From Maea johnstoni (lineage: Eukaryota > Annelida > Polychaeta > Spionida > Magelonidae), in NCBI GenBank assembly GCA_963942565.1, contig OZ012696.1:18166921-18230920 (forward strand): 64,000 nucleotides of DNA. Direction: 5' to 3'. Every line of letters starts with the position of its first letter. Position 1 is the first letter of the stretch. The position numbers and the translations under genes were made by a program. The notes under the pieces were generated by a model that saw only the letters and a program-made list of their open reading frames with translations, had not been told where the DNA came from and ran no database searches. Shown here piece by piece: positions 39,996-54,391 of this stretch.

Positions 39996-40133
39996 GATTT
40001 CCTGTTAATCTTAAAACAATAAAAAAATGCAAAGTTAATCAAAAAACAAAAGTTGGAGGGTGTCATTTAAAAAAAAAAGCTGCAATTTGTCTCATTGTTA
40101 TTTATATCATTTTCACTTTTTTGCCTCCACTAG

Positions 40134-40902
<769 letters not shown>

Positions 40903-40982
40903 AGGGCAGCACTATCACACACGACAACAACGTAGCGAAAACTTCCTGACGTCGACCAACAACAACAACTCACTTCTGGTGC

Positions 40983-41297
40983 AATAAACGACCAAGAGCA
41001 CCAGTGGTTGCCACCACCTCTTGAGAAAAACAGTGTGACTGGATTGCACAAGCTGTATAGTCTGAATCGTGTAATGTTAAATCAGTTCCTTTTCGCCTTA
41101 AATACAGAGGTCTAGATAACCCACCACTAACACGTTAGCAGTGGGGGACTTCTAGATTCAACTTGATGAGTACTATCTAAAATAGACAACTGAATTAGGC
41201 ATGAAAGCCGCGATTGATAGATAAAGTGGTTGGCCTGTATTTATAATGATAAATTTAAGGTTACTGTTACTGTAATTAGTTTGGAGGAACAAATAAA
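40983..41297 (+). other. Poly(A) signals of ATP5F1B
   Basis: AATAAA occurs 80 bases after the stop (40983) and again at 41292, the latter after a T-rich stretch; the second probably ends the longer transcript. Confidence 0.55.
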
Positions 41298-42165
41298 AAA
41301 AACATTGAAATATATACTGTGCTTTGTTATTATTCTGTCTTCTAACTTGAGGAATACAGGCAACTCTGCTTAATCCAGACTGATGTGTACCCTAAATTGT
41401 ATGTATAGGCTCTATGCACAGTTCGGCCATATTGGATTCAAAGCGAGGCTGAGTACCTAAACAAGTGCTTGACAACAGGTCCAGCATGGTAAACTGCTGT
41501 GTACATCAATGTAGTTGTGGTCTTGCATTTAGGCCAGATTGGCAATATCCTTGTAACCCAAATATATCTTCGTTAGGAGAATACATATATATAGTGAACA
41601 AAAGAAGAACCCTAAAAATATTTGAAGGAAAAATGTAATATGTTGAAAAACTGGCATTGGAGAACTTTTAGGCCCTGTATAGTGTCTGCTTCCTTTCCTT
41701 GGTGTCTATAAAGGCCAGAAGAGAATTTAAAGCAGTCAGATGAATACGTTAGACACTTCTGTTAAGTTGTTTTCGTAATCTTTACCATCTGCAACCCCTA
41801 CTCATCACAGCTACAATTACTATGGGACACCGGTTGAACAAGACTGATAGGCATGAAACATCCTGTATCTTTTAGGTTAGATACCTGGATCTAGGGGAAT
41901 CTGAAATGATTCTCTTTTAAGGTTTAAAGGGGGCATTTATTGAATTTAAACAATCTATGATAAGAAAATAAGAACACATCAAACAGGGTCTTTGAATAAA
42001 GCAAACTTGATTTATTCTGGGATTCAATGTAAGATGGTCTCTATTTAAAAGTATAAATACTTTCAAATTGACATTGGTATTCACCTTGTTTGGTGGTGAT
42101 CATATTTCATTATGACTCGAATAAAACCAGACAATACTAATCGCATATAAATCATTATAATTCAA

Positions 42166-42345
42166 TTGTTATTATTATTATCATTGTTATTGTCATTATT
42201 ATTATTGACATCAAACTTCCCTTATTTACTCTTATTGATATTATCATTATAATTTTTACCATCATTATTATTATAATCATGATTATTATAATTATTGTTA
42301 TCAAATATTTCATTATTATTATCATTGTTGTTATTATTATTGTTA

Positions 42346-42390
<45 letters not shown>

Positions 42391-42415
42391 TTATCATTAT
42401 TATTATTATAGTCAT
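42166..42415. repeat. (ATT)n-rich microsatellite
   Basis: Imperfect ATT/ATC/GTT triplets over about 250 bases. Asn-repeat and Ile-repeat ORFs across it are artefacts. Confidence 0.9.
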
Positions 42416-42524
42416 TGTCTAGAATAATAAATTTAGATAATGTCAGTTGAATATTTGTTTTTAACACACCACAGCTCTGATGAAGATTCATGAGAAAATG
42501 TGTGGAATGAAGTTGGAGTTATAC

Positions 42525-42954
<430 letters not shown>

Positions 42955-42979
42955 GTTATACTGTATCAATATCTTTATC

Positions 42980-43198
42980 AGGCATAAACAATTGTTTGTT
43001 TTCTGTGACCCTACCCGCCCTATTTTTTCGGGGCCCTCCCCTTAGTCTTTTAATGAGATTTTGAGTCAAAAACTCAGTATTCAACTATGAGCCTACCATT
43101 TATCACTAAAATATCCTTAAAATAAAAACATTCCCCTACCTACCTACCCTAATTTTTCTTTGGGTGTTACAAGAAACAAACAATATATTTCTTAGGCT
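42980..43198. mobile_element. TIR element, TTGTTTGTTTYCTGT family, copy 1
   Basis: TTGTTTGTTTTCTGTGAC near the left end pairs with GTTACAAGAAACAAACAA near the right. Inner CCTACCC-rich tracts match the copy at 54151-54389. Non-coding. Confidence 0.55.
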
Positions 43199-43639
43199 TG
43201 ACTACATTGCAAAAATGAATACAAATGAATAACAAAATACCACCCTGAAACTAGCCTGCACCAGTATAAGTATCCTACAGTGCTTGTCAAAATCAAACAG
43301 ATAAACAAACTTTCAGCATCATAATTAGGAGTCAAAATAAATTTTTATCTCCTCTGCTTTGCAGCTTTGAGTGTTCTGTTAATTCATTCAGTAAATCTGG
43401 GTCTACATGAGAAAATAAACCCTATTTAACACATCTGTGAGTCTACACAAACTGTACTAGCCATGCTGGTAGTATGGGCACAGCCCAGCTGGCTTGGGTA
43501 GCTGGCCTCGTTCTGGACACAGGAAGTGGCCTACTGTGCATAGAGCCTATAGGAAGGGACCGGGACCTTCAAATCTGTCTGGTTTAGATGAAAATCCAGA
43601 TTATGCATGTCCGCATTAAGCAGAGTTGCCTGTATTGCA

Positions 43640-45915
43640 ACAAAATATGAGGGAACTATCGAAGTGGTGTCTTTGTAATGTTCTCTGGATGGTCAATTGA
43701 TTTGTTGATTAATCTGCAATATTAGAAATACTTCAGGAGACTGTGTTATGTTAAAAAAAGATGTCCGACTCACTGATATAGATATTTTTCTTGAATGAAA
43801 ATTGCAAATCCTCAAAATAAGTTCTGCAATCCCTTATGTTTTAGTGATTTTAAAATAATCTAGAATATCTTCATACTCAAACACTTACCCGTAGAATTTC
43901 TCCTAACTTCAAATAGACGATAGGAGGTTTCTAATGCCGTCTCCAGGAAAACAAAAAAACAAGGCATTTATTCAATTAAAGGGCCTAATTATATACCCCT
44001 CTGTAGATACACCTTTATCAAGCTCACATTTTAATACCAACTTAATTCCAAAATATTCAGGCAGACTGTTAGAAAACCAGCGATTCCAATAGCATCAGAA
44101 TGTTAATCAGGTTGTATGGTTAGGTTGGCCTTGGTTTACTTGAAACTTGAGATCTCTTTAATATTTGGTTTTACCCTGAGAAAACATGGGATGGGTTTAA
44201 ACGAATGTGGAGCTGGCTGCTACGTTTATGCTTTCTTTGCTGGACAAGCCAACCCAAGTCTGGTTGCGTTAGGGAAGTATTCCATTGGCCAATTGCTGGC
44301 ATCAATCCTCAAGCCAATGAGGTATTCGCAACTATAGTGATAATTGAAATGTGTTAATTTTAGCAAAGTAAACAAGACAACAGTAGCAATTGCCCACATA
44401 AAGCTAATTTTTGACAGATTGAGGTAAACTTAACAATATGGGTGTGCAGCAGTTAAAATATAGGAGATCGCATACTGAGGCCAGTTTCAGTTGTATTTGA
44501 CATAATTGTAAATTTTATCTGAAGCTAACGTTTTCAGTCCTGCCACCTCCCCTTAATTTATTATTCAGGCACTCAGGACTTATTTTACAGGATATGCAAA
44601 TTTTGTTTTACTGGCATCATCAAATCTATTATTCTAGCTTACACGAAGGGCAAATTTTAGCGTTAAGTATGTCTTCAAGATATGACACCAAATCCCTCTA
44701 TCACAGATCTCCAGTGTCTCTCTAAATTTCAAGGCTTGAGAGATACCAGCGAGGTAGATAATATTTTGTGAACTGAACAAAGGTGTACAACATATGCCAT
44801 CTTATTGGAATGATGTCTTTTGAATATCTGATGGAAAAAACAACAAAAAACAAAAATAAGGGGAGAGGTAAGTAAGGTGTTTTGGGTATAAACTGACAAG
44901 GTTCCTAATAGTATAAGCATAACATTTATTAGATAACATTTTATATACACTATATTTGCATAAATACCTTAAATCAAACAATGTAACATAGTGTCAGATT
45001 GTACATGTGTGTACATATTTCTTCAGGAATGTTTCATCACATATATTGATTAAATATAATTCCATTCATACAAAAATATACAGTAGAATTGCAATTTCAT
45101 TTATGAGAAAATGCAATCTAATTTATTTCAATATTTATTGTAACAATTATGATTTCTAATATAATTATATGATATATTACAATACATAATATAATATAAT
45201 TAAAATTTATTTTAAATTTCTGAGACTCTCATCTATGTCCCCTTGCCATACATATTTTCATTGAAGAAAATAAAATAAAACCTTATTGTACAACATATAA
45301 ACCAATTTTTGTGGAAAATACTGACCTTGCATGAATATTGATATGAATATTAACAGTACATCAGGAATGTAAATTCAGATCTACAATAAGTAGAGGCAAT
45401 TACATGGGTTCACATATTTCACATACCCTCACCTCGTACACAAACAAATCCTGAGAAATGAGCACCATCTTTAAAATTCCTATCAGACTGTGGCCAACTT
45501 TGAGTGACAACAATACAATGAAGTTACCAACGGAGGAATGGCGAAAAAGTGAATGTTTTATCGTGTTTGCTCATTATGTCAGACACAGGATCATCGACAC
45601 AGGTCCCCAGGTACATCTGTGATGCAATATCTTACCAATTTTCTTAGCAATTCTGCCAGCCTCCCAGGTACCTTATTTTGTCAAATACCACTGCCAGTTT
45701 CAGAACAAATAAACAGCAAACTACCTTTGTGCGAAGACGTCCAGGTAGCCATTAAGCTGTACCAGTTTAACAACTCTTATATAATACCATACTTTTTCTA
45801 ATTTAATAGGGATATTTGTTATTGCATTGAGCACCTGTACTAATCCCTGATAATTCTTCAAAAGATGAAACCACTCCACTGAAATCCTGTAACTTCTTCT
45901 GCTCCCTTCCAATCT
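43640..45915. other. Intergenic between ATP5F1B and CCDC89, no gene recognised
   Basis: Plain AT-rich sequence, very low GC near 45.0-45.4 kb. No exon with conserved-looking codons was found on either strand. Confidence 0.6.
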
Positions 45916-45918
45916 ATT

Positions 45919-46113
45919 ACGACGCTGGTTGCTAATTTGGCCAATACAAAATATGTAAAAACCTAAAATAATAACTGAAACCCTGGCACATGGGTTCTCA
46001 TCTGAGAGTATTCAGCGAGAGCTATCCAATGAATACCAACATGACAGGGTTTACAGGGTTTTCAAGTCTTTGTGCCCTTGTGCATTGGACAAAAGTAGCC
46101 TTAGCATTGGAAG
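45919..46113 (+). mobile_element. piggyBac-like MITE, copy 4
   Basis: The core matches the family, with GCTAATTTGGCCAATACAAAAT and AATGAATACCAACATGACAGGG, but the CCC tip and TTAA are eroded at the left. Old copy. Confidence 0.6.
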
Positions 46114-46304
46114 TGAATACATTTAGCATTGATACATTTTTTACCAAAGTCTTTCATGGAAAATATTTGAAGAGTGTTCATAGAGACTAATCCTATGACT
46201 CCCTTTCAAATAGTTTGCCTTATTTTGCTTTGTTCAAAAATTCTTTTCAGTAGCAACTTAAATTTTTTCAATGAATCCGGATCTATCATGCTTTTGTTGG
46301 TTAT

Positions 46305-46472
46305 CCCTTTCAATGCTGAAGCTACTTTTGTCCCGAGCACAAGGACGAAAATAATTTTGTCATGTTGGTATTCATTGGAAAACTCACCAAGTACTCTCAG
46401 ATGAGTACCAATTTGCCAGGGTTTCAGTCATTTTCAGGTTTTCGCGGCGTTACGTAATGGCCAAAATGAGGG
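46305..46472 (-). mobile_element. piggyBac-like MITE, copy 5
   Basis: Reverse-orientation copy; CCCTTTCAATGCTGAAGC at the left and GAGGGTTAG at the right. About 35 bases shorter than copy 1. Confidence 0.65.
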
Positions 46473-46676
46473 TTAGAAATTAAAATCTTCCAAAATCTCT
46501 TCAAATATGGAAATATTTAAGTAGGCACATGAATGGTGGAACAGTAAAAATTCTCTGGGTAACGAGGGTCTTGACAGGGCCTAAGAAAAATGAAAGCATT
46601 AAGCCATATCAAAATAAATACCAGAAGGTACATTCATTTCAATTCGAGCTCTTGGACTTTGCTCCTTGCCACGCGT

Positions 46677-49600
46677 CTATCCTGCCAGATGTCTTAGCTT
46701 GGCATTTAGATTCCGCTCTTTCTGCAAAAGGTGACCAGTATGCATCTTGTACGCCTCAAATTCCTGCCGCAAGAAAAATGAAACACATGTAGTAAGGGTC
46801 TTGGCCAGGATTTAGAAACAGGGTGCCCAAAATTGGCAAGTGTAAAATCTTTGGGCATCCTATTTTTCAAGAGAGAATCTTATAACAACCATCAACATGT
46901 ATTGACGTATTAAGTGATTAGCAGGATAAGGGTTAAAATAAGGCATAATGACCTATACAAGGTCATGGGAATTATATCATATTATATAGGTGGGGAAACT
47001 TCAATTATATGCTCAGAATTGATAATTTAAGAAATACCTCAGATATATTTGGGTGTCATGAGGGGTATTTTTAAGAGTTTGGCTAAGCTAAGACTATAGG
47101 TCTATTCAGGACTAGATGGTTAGCAATGATCAATGCAATCAACAAAACGGAACCTGTCAGATCATTATTATATTATTATGATTATTATTACTATTACTAT
47201 TATTATTATTATCATTGAAGTCCAGGCTGGAATGTGGCCTGCAGTCATAAGAAAATGGAACTGACCTTTTCTAGTTCACAGCATTTCTGGTCAGATGCCG
47301 ACATCTGAGATTTGAGTTTCTGGACCAAGAGGTTAGCGTTGACCTGGGCAGCCTCTCGCCTGCAAGGAAACAAAAAGGCAATATAAGTCATCAGGGCTCG
47401 GCATAACAGATAGCAGATAGTCACGACCATCTAATCATGGAAAAACGGCCTTTCAGGCAAGCTGAACAAACCCTCAACTTGCTCAACTTGACTATCTATC
47501 TGATCATTATAAGGGAAATTGGGAGGTACATTGATTGAATTCATTACAGGATCTTTTGAATAACAATATAGGTTACAGAAACCTTGAAAAGTCATAAAGG
47601 GTTAAGGCGGAAATAAAATGGGTAAGATAAATATACAGAAATAACATTAAACCTTAATTTTTAAAAATTAACAAATTTGTATTGTCTTTATGTCAACTGT
47701 CAAGGTTAAACAAGGTAATTGCTATCAAATTGGCCGGGCAACCTGAATGCCAGGCGGGACTATCTGATCTTGGGTCTAAGTCTAACTTGCCCCGCCTGAC
47801 TACCTGGGTGAGCCGGGTACTGTTGAGCCCTGGTCTTAATCAGGGCTAAACAGCCATCTACGTTATCAGGTAGTCAAGAGTCCAGCAGGGCAAATTAGAA
47901 CCAAAAGAAGATTGCTCCACCAACAAATCAGGATATTCCACGAATGTTTGTATACAAAGTATATGTTTATAAACCCTTTCTCTTATATTTTCTTCCAGGT
48001 AAATGGTTCATAGTGTAGCTTGGTGTTAGTACTTAACCCTTCCAATGTTAAGGCTACTTTTGTCCAAATGACCTGAACGCAAATTTTTGAAAACTATCTA
48101 AACCAGTGTCTTAGCCAGGATTTAGAAACTGGGTGCCTAAAATTGGCAGTTGTAAAACTTTTGGGTGTCTAAATTTTCAAGGGGAATCACAATATACTCA
48201 TATTTCAATCATAAACATGTATAAAATCATCAAAATAAGGCATGATATCATTAAACAATGTCATGGGAATTATAAGGAGATGAAAAATTTCAATTATAAG
48301 CTTGAGATTGAGGTTTTTAGAAATTCCACACTAAAAAATTGGGCTGTCCTGAGGGGTTCTTTTTAAGGGTTTGGGTGTCCAAAAAGGCACTTGATCCATG
48401 AATAATTCCTCATTTGCATGGTTGTAAATATGCTGGCTAAGACCATGATCTAAACCCTTTCATGTTCACATTGGTATCAATTGGATAGCTCTCGCATAGA
48501 AGTCTCAGATGAGTACCCATGTGCCAGGGTTTCAGTCATTTTTCAGGTTTTTGCATAATTTTGTATCGTCTATATTTTCTCCTGTTTTTCTATCTTTCAA
48601 ATCCTTCCTATCAGTCAATGAACTTAAGGAAGATCACTCACAGTGAATATATTTTTAATAAAAATCGCTAATTGCTAATTGAGCCCAATTATATTTTGTA
48701 GTACACACAAAAATGGAAATAACTTACTCAAATTTATCCTGCATATTTTTGACTTTTTTCTGCATGTCGTCGCAGCTCTTCTGTATGAGTTTGTTCTCGG
48801 CCACCTTCTCCTGTATGACCCGCCCCCTCTGCATCGCCAGATCCAACAACTCGTCCTTCTCCTTCCTCAGCTGCTGCAGCGCCACCTGGGAGTCGTGATC
48901 CACACTAGCCTGCGTCTCAAGCGTAGACTTGATCCTCGACAAACTCGCTGAAATATGACACATTACAGCATGATATACTATACAAATGATTTTTTTTTCT
49001 GTCAAAGAAAAAAAGGATAAGGTTATCTTTGTTATTTTTGTGATGGGAAACGTATTTGGTATACAGGGGGCATTATGTTTATGCATGTCACATCAAAGAA
49101 ATTTCTAGTTGTAAACAACAGTACTGTAAATTCTCAGTAATTTGGGACACTTTTTAATAATTACCATTTTCATGGGTTGAGAGTGGTCCATGTTTTATGA
49201 AAATACTGACAAAGCAGAGTACGTTGTACATACGTTGTGAAATAGCTACCAGCGATGGTTCAATAATGGTCTATATTTCCCAATAACTCTTTTGCAAAAT
49301 AATTAGAGTGGCCCAAATTCCTAATTTCCGAGAATAAACAGTTTTTGATATCATTATCTATTACTTTACTTAGAAAGAATGTTTTTTTCTTGTTACTTGA
49401 TCACTAATTAATTCCTCATTTACAGGGTTGCAAATGTGTGAACACCACTTACCGGCTTTGGCAATAAAAATGGTACAAGTAGATATTAAATGCATGTGAT
49501 ACAAAAGAGAGAAGTTGCAATCTGTAATAAGTTCCAACACACTATAAAAAGTTGCAATGCCCATCGTCAACAGCTGTGTGTACTTATATAAATGGGTAAG

Positions 49601-51143
49601 GGCACAGTAAGGTACTTGTAAACATCAAAGTAAAGGAATATTCTCACGCAAAAAGAATGTAGAAGCTTGCATTTGAGTTTAAAGAGTAGCATTTATCAAT
49701 AGAGATACTGTAGAACACACATATGACACGTGTCCCAAATATAGCCAATTGGGGAGTTTTCGCATCATAGCGTATCTTCATGTTAGCGACGGTGGCCGCC
49801 GCTAACATAAATAAAGTACAAATGAAAAAGTACAGCGTTTCTATATATAGCGAAGCGGAACCACACGCTATATATATACAGACGCGTACATTGTGTGTTC
49901 TACAGTAAATGCTGAATTTACTCGCGTTGTGCGTGTGTGTGTGGCAGGTGCACAACGTCACAGTAATGTAAATTCCTCACAATGTTAGCCTCAATAATGT
50001 ATAGTTCAAAAATAGTTGACAACATTGAATAAAGTGTAGTGATGAAGTGGTACAAAGAACCATAAGCTGTGGAGAAAATAAGTGAAAGATAGGTACACAG
50101 TAAGAAAAATGTTATACAATAACATACAAGAAACAGCTTAGGCTTACCATGATAATCATCCCTGAAGAAAAAGCAGGAAATTTTGTCACAATCTGAACTT
50201 TCTAAATTCTAATACAAGCACTCCTTTATGTGAATGGCTATGAAATAGAATTTGTGGCAAATCTTTTCTGTGAAAGTACTGCTAAATGTACTTCAAGTAG
50301 AGGTAACTTGAATCATTGTCTTTATGGCAGTTATCAACTATACATGCACATGGGCTCTATCTCAAATATAACTTGAAAGATAATTAACAGTTTGAGAGTT
50401 ATCAAAGTTATGCATATCAACTACACATTGAAATAGGGTAAAGTATTGGCATAAGGTCTGAGATTTTCCATGAACATATCAGAGCTATTTCCCCGACTGT
50501 CATCATGATAATGGATCTTTTGGAGGCCAACCCATGTCTCTATTTTACATTTCAAAGTAAAAATTTCTCAATAATTTGCCTTCCGTTCCTGGACACTTAT
50601 GCCTAATGAATTGAGACATGACTGAGCTGAAAATACATGCTCAACAGTCATTCAAAAAAGACTTCCTTTTACCCATCAATGCCAAAAACATACTTACACA
50701 TAAATATATGTATGTGTACATGTACAATATATGAATTAAAGTTGTTTTCTTACACTAAGTACTCTCAAAATATTTCTTTATAATTTCATGCTTTAAATAT
50801 CCTGTTCATGTAGACCTTTTGTTTAAACTATCACTACCACACCCTTGTAGAAAGATTTTTATGTTTCTAGAAAACATTTTCTGTTGTACTTTAAATTGAT
50901 AAATTGTTGACAGCAGTTAGTCAAAAGTTTGAATTTTGTAGCATCTTGGGAAATTTAGAACCAGACGTCATCTTGTTATGCAAATATAAAATCTTTAGTT
51001 TTTACTTCAATATTTAGCCTATATTTGCACTATATTTGAAGAACTTCGTTCTGATTAATATTCTCCTTCAATAAAACTTTAGTACGGACTAACCCTTAAA
51101 TCTGAGGGCCACAGCAAAAATCTAATCTTTATATGAAATAAAG

Positions 51144-51175
<32 letters not shown>

Positions 51176-52504
51176 AATCATTATTATTATTACTATAGGA
51201 ATTGGCCGACGGAGACGAAAAAATATTCCCGGTACGACTGACTCATACTGACCTTTGACCTTCTCCTCAGCATCTTGAAGTCTCCCTTGTAGAAGAGATA
51301 TCTCCGTCTTGTGTTTCTCCGCCTTCTGTTCCAGCACTTTTGATAATTCCCTGAAGAAAATAAAACAAGCAAATATGATGACGGTGACTTTCTGATAGGG
51401 TTGACAGTTTTCTTCACAATTATTAAAACTAGTTATTCATAAATATCATAAGTATACAATTTCTTTTAGTAAAAATGATATGTAGAAAATTGGGTTTGAT
51501 TAATTTCATACACTGCCTTGGTGAATTGATAACTTTATTTTTCCTTCAGCAGTGACATCTAGAAATATACATATGACTAATTCTAAAGGCAGAACTTTCT
51601 TGCAGTTTATATTCCAAAAATGTTTCATTGGGAAATTTATGTACAATTATATATATATCAAAAATGTATTAAATGGAAAAATTAACAATTACAGTTATTA
51701 AATTAGGACATTGCTGGATGTGCGATATTCATAGGTCAAATGACAGTGATTAGCCAAGCATTCCAAAAAATACATTTCCGGACACCTTCATTAAACTGAC
51801 TGCAAAGGAAAAGTCATTCTGGATGGCAGATGGTAAGATCAGAGATGTGATTTCTTTGTGATTATACATCAAAATTTTACAGTGCCTGTAGCTTATCACT
51901 GTTTTATGATTTGCACTTCAAAGTGTTTTTTTTAATTTTGCATTTCAATATTGCATGTTGGAACCTCTAACTTGCAGCTTAAACAATTACCATCACTTTT
52001 TGAGTTTTTAAAAAATAAGATTCTGTAATACCTATGTTGAGATTCCAGACTTAAATACTGTTCCCTGAGAAGCTTATTTTTCTTTTCCAATTCTTGTACA
52101 GCTATATTCTTTTCTTCTATCGCCGAGCTAAATAATGCTTTATTTTCGGTGTTCAAGCGTTCATTTTCTTGTCGTAGGTGGGCATTCTGTCTCTTGTACT
52201 CATCCTTAAATTTAATCAGCTCTTCATGGTTATTCGCCAGGTCATCAAACCGATTGTCAAGGATGCGATATTTTTGAAATTCAAGTTGTAATTGTTCTTG
52301 GGCACTTTCTCTGAAATCTTCCAATTCTTTGTTAATTCGCTCTAATGTTTGAGATTTGAGAACCGCCTCATCTGTTCGCTGCTTGAGAATCATAATAAGT
52401 TGTGACTGTTCATCGATTCTTGACCGAAGCAGTGCATTCTGGGACTTGTCATCCAGAGGGAGATTCTTTAATTTGGCCAAGTTGGTTTCCATATGAGGAA
52501 AGTC
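46677..52504 (-). CDS. CCDC89: Coiled-coil domain-containing protein 89 (CCDC89), five exons
   Basis: Minus-strand exons: 52032-52504, 51253-51350, 48728-48947, 47266-47359, 46677-46763 (stop). Phases 2, 1, 2, 0 agree at all junctions and donors and acceptors are canonical, giving 323 residues. Nearly all of it is coiled coil. Landmarks shared with vertebrate CCDC89 (recalled, not searched): L-R-S-R-I-D-E-Q-S-Q-L-I-x-I-L-K, N-H-E-E-L-I-K-F-K-D-E-Y-K, K-E-K-D-E-L-L-D-L-A-M-Q-R-G, and the C-terminal L-L-Q-K-E-R-N-L-N-A-K-L-R-H-L before the stop. Exon 1 here starts at an acceptor (TTTATTTACAG), so at least one upstream exon is needed; 56786-56833 is a candidate. Vertebrate CCDC89 interacts with HEY1 and is testis-rich; its exact role is unclear. 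Transposons fill the introns but spare the exons. Confidence 0.88.
46796..47097 (+). mobile_element. hAT-like MITE, GTCTTAGCC family
   Basis: About 300 bases from GGGTCTTGGCCAGG to GGCTAAGCTAAGACTA. Its order of words matches the 48104-48447 copy throughout. In the last intron of CCDC89. Confidence 0.65.
48037..48570 (-). mobile_element. piggyBac-like MITE, copy 6, split by a hAT-like insertion
   Basis: TTAA (48033-48036) precedes CCCTTCCAATG; the copy is split at 48104 and resumes at 48456 with CCTTTCATGTTC. Its far end is lost near 48570. In a CCDC89 intron. Confidence 0.75.
48104..48447 (+). mobile_element. hAT-like MITE, GTCTTAGCC family, complete with 8-bp duplication
   Basis: 344 bases with ends CAGTGTCTTAGCCAG and CTGGCTAAGACCATG, flanked by a perfect 8-bp direct repeat ATCTAAAC (48096-48103 and 48448-48455). 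An 8-bp duplication and CAG tip fit the hAT superfamily. This copy defines the family boundaries. Confidence 0.85.
49124..49341. mobile_element. TIR element, CTGTAAATTCTC ends
   Basis: CTGTAAATTCTCAGTAATTT on the left and, inverted, CTGTTTATTCTCGGAAATTA on the right enclose 218 bases. TA is present on the left only. CCDC89 intron. Confidence 0.55.
49708..49905. mobile_element. TA-flanked MITE, CTGTAGAACACACA ends
   Basis: Perfect 14-base inverted ends CTGTAGAACACACA / TGTGTGTTCTACAG with TA on both sides, 198 bases. Inner TATATAGCG / CGCTATATA words pair. CCDC89 intron between exons 51253 and 48947. Confidence 0.8.
51137..51198. repeat. (ATT)n microsatellite
   Basis: About 14 ATT units plus variants, in the CCDC89 intron just below exon 51253-51350. 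Confidence 0.9.
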
Positions 52505-53300
52505 CTGTAAATAAACAATCATTACATGAAATATCAGAGTCTCTGTGTTATAGCGAGCCCACTAGTATGTAGATACAATGCCCACTAGCACACTAGTATG
52601 TAGATACAATGTATATATATACAATGTATATATCCGATCTGTATATGTACCAGAAAAGTTTTGAGGGACCAACAATGTGGTCGCGCACGCAAAGACGGAA
52701 GTACAATTTTGGCTTATCCGGTCACGCATGGGCAAGTTTCAGGGAATTCTAGGATTTAGTAGCGCCATCTACATGTACATGCAATCTGGGGAATTACCCC
52801 GATGACGTCATCGTGGAAAATATCGTTTAACAGTGTAAATTGTATCAAACTAAAAATAGCATATTGACCGCCGAGTATCCTGCTACACAAGCAACTATGC
52901 AACAAAGTAGCAAATGCAAACACAACATAATAATTTTAGTAGCAGGGAAACCTGCAAGGGTGGGGGACTCTATGTTCACAGTAAAACTAAATGACTCGTC
53001 TTTCCGTGGGTCAACTCATTTTAATGCGGTTTGGTTCATTAGAGTTGCTATGATTCATTCTACTTGCCTATTAATTCTTTTTTAGATGTCGCAAAATCTT
53101 CATTTTGCGACAGGTTGAAATCGTTGAAATTTTTATGCCAATATTTTTCGGTCAATCTACGCTATCTTTTGGTTACTACAAAAAAAAATCATCCGAAGCT
53201 TCGCGCTCGCTTTCTGGCCATGCCATAATTGTAAATACTCATTATTTATTACTTAAACAAATGTTATAAAAAAAATTAGTTACTGTAAACTTTATTCCCT

Positions 53301-53988
53301 AAAGGGGGCAATATATTTGATGTCGGTTTTAAAGCTTTATGGTGGCAAAGAAAGGGATTACTTATGACAATGTTTCATGAGATTCGCTGTACTGCTAATT
53401 CCCAGACAGTGCTATAAGCAACGTTAAAGTATACCTCCGTCTCCACAGAAGTCCTCTAAAAATATAAATATTTTCAAAAGTGCTCTCCACATCATGTGTA
53501 TCTAGATACACAATTATGTATAAATTATCCGACCAATAACTGAATAAGTATCATCATTTATTACAACATCTACGTCACCTGATGACTGTCAGCGACTATT
53601 TTCCGCAGACCTCTCGGGTTCCTACCCGACATGTTTTTGGAACGCGGATCTCCTCACAAAAACATGTCAAAACACTCAAAAAACTAAACCACAACAACAC
53701 TCAACTGCGCGTGCGCGATTATGCTAAACATCCGTTACAGCGAAAAGAAGAAAGTTGCTCTCTTCTCAGTACCGGGCACACGCACACCAATTGGAAGGTG
53801 TATTTTCACCCATGTATCGTTCTGATTGTAATAACATGACATCATGAAAGTTACTTTTCTAGAGCCGAAAATACGGGTGTGAAAATATATATATTTTTAA
53901 TTTCTCTCCCCGAAAAAACAGGAGTGAAAATAAAGTTTTTTTTTTTATTTCTCTCCCCCCAAAAAACGGGTGTGGAAATAAAGTTTTT
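53301..53988 (+). repeat. Tandem duplication unit A (empty site)
   Basis: 688-base unit starting AAAGGGGGCAATATATTTG and ending GTGGAAATAAAGTTTTT. Unit B follows immediately. In A the site GGCAAAGAAAGGGATT at 53345 is uninterrupted, and it retains 24 bases (after AAGCAAC, about 53423) that B lacks. The ORF 53582-53839 is repeated in B but has no domain. Confidence 0.85.
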
Positions 53989-54150
53989 AAAGGGGGCAAT
54001 ATATTTGATGTCGGTTTTAAAGCTGTATGGTGGCAAAGAAATATGGGGAGCATTTGTAACATGCACACTTTTGTCAACAGAAGCAATTTTGTCGAGACAG
54101 AAGTCCAAAATGTGACATTTGGCGAGTGGTTACGCCATGTGTAACACATA

Positions 54151-54389
54151 TAAGGCCTAAAAAAAGAAATTGTTTGTTTCCTGTAACGGTCCGAAAAAAA
54201 ATAGGGTAGGTAGGTCGGTATTTTTTTTTTTTTGCATTATTTTTTTGGTCAAAAATGTGTGATTTATGCATGTTTTACATTGATTGGGAGTTGGGAGGGC
54301 GGAAAAAACTTTAGGGTAGGGATTTTTTTGAATAAAAACTTGTTAGGGTAGGGTTACAGGAAACAAACAACTTTTTTTTTTTGGCCTTA
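54151..54389. mobile_element. TIR element, TTGTTTGTTTYCTGT family, copy 2
   Basis: TAAGGCC and GGCCTTA are the tips, with TTGTTTGTTTCCTGTAAC inverted as GTTACAGGAAACAAACAA. It sits inside the left arm of the foldback element; the right arm keeps the uninterrupted text GTGTAACACAAAAGTAAT (55067). Confidence 0.75.
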
Positions 54390-54391
54390 GT

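Noticed and set aside
42155-42491. Asn- and Ile-repeat ORFs
   Set aside because: ATT triplet microsatellite; the same applies at 59432-59695.
44116-44337. 73-aa ORF with a hydrophobic middle, 3 kb after ATP5F1B
   Set aside because: No splice context, no recognised domain, and not part of ATP synthase beta.
53851-54149. Minus-strand 85- and 96-aa ORFs rich in FTPVF
   Set aside because: Derived from the tandem TTTCTCTCCCC/GTGAAAATAAAG module.
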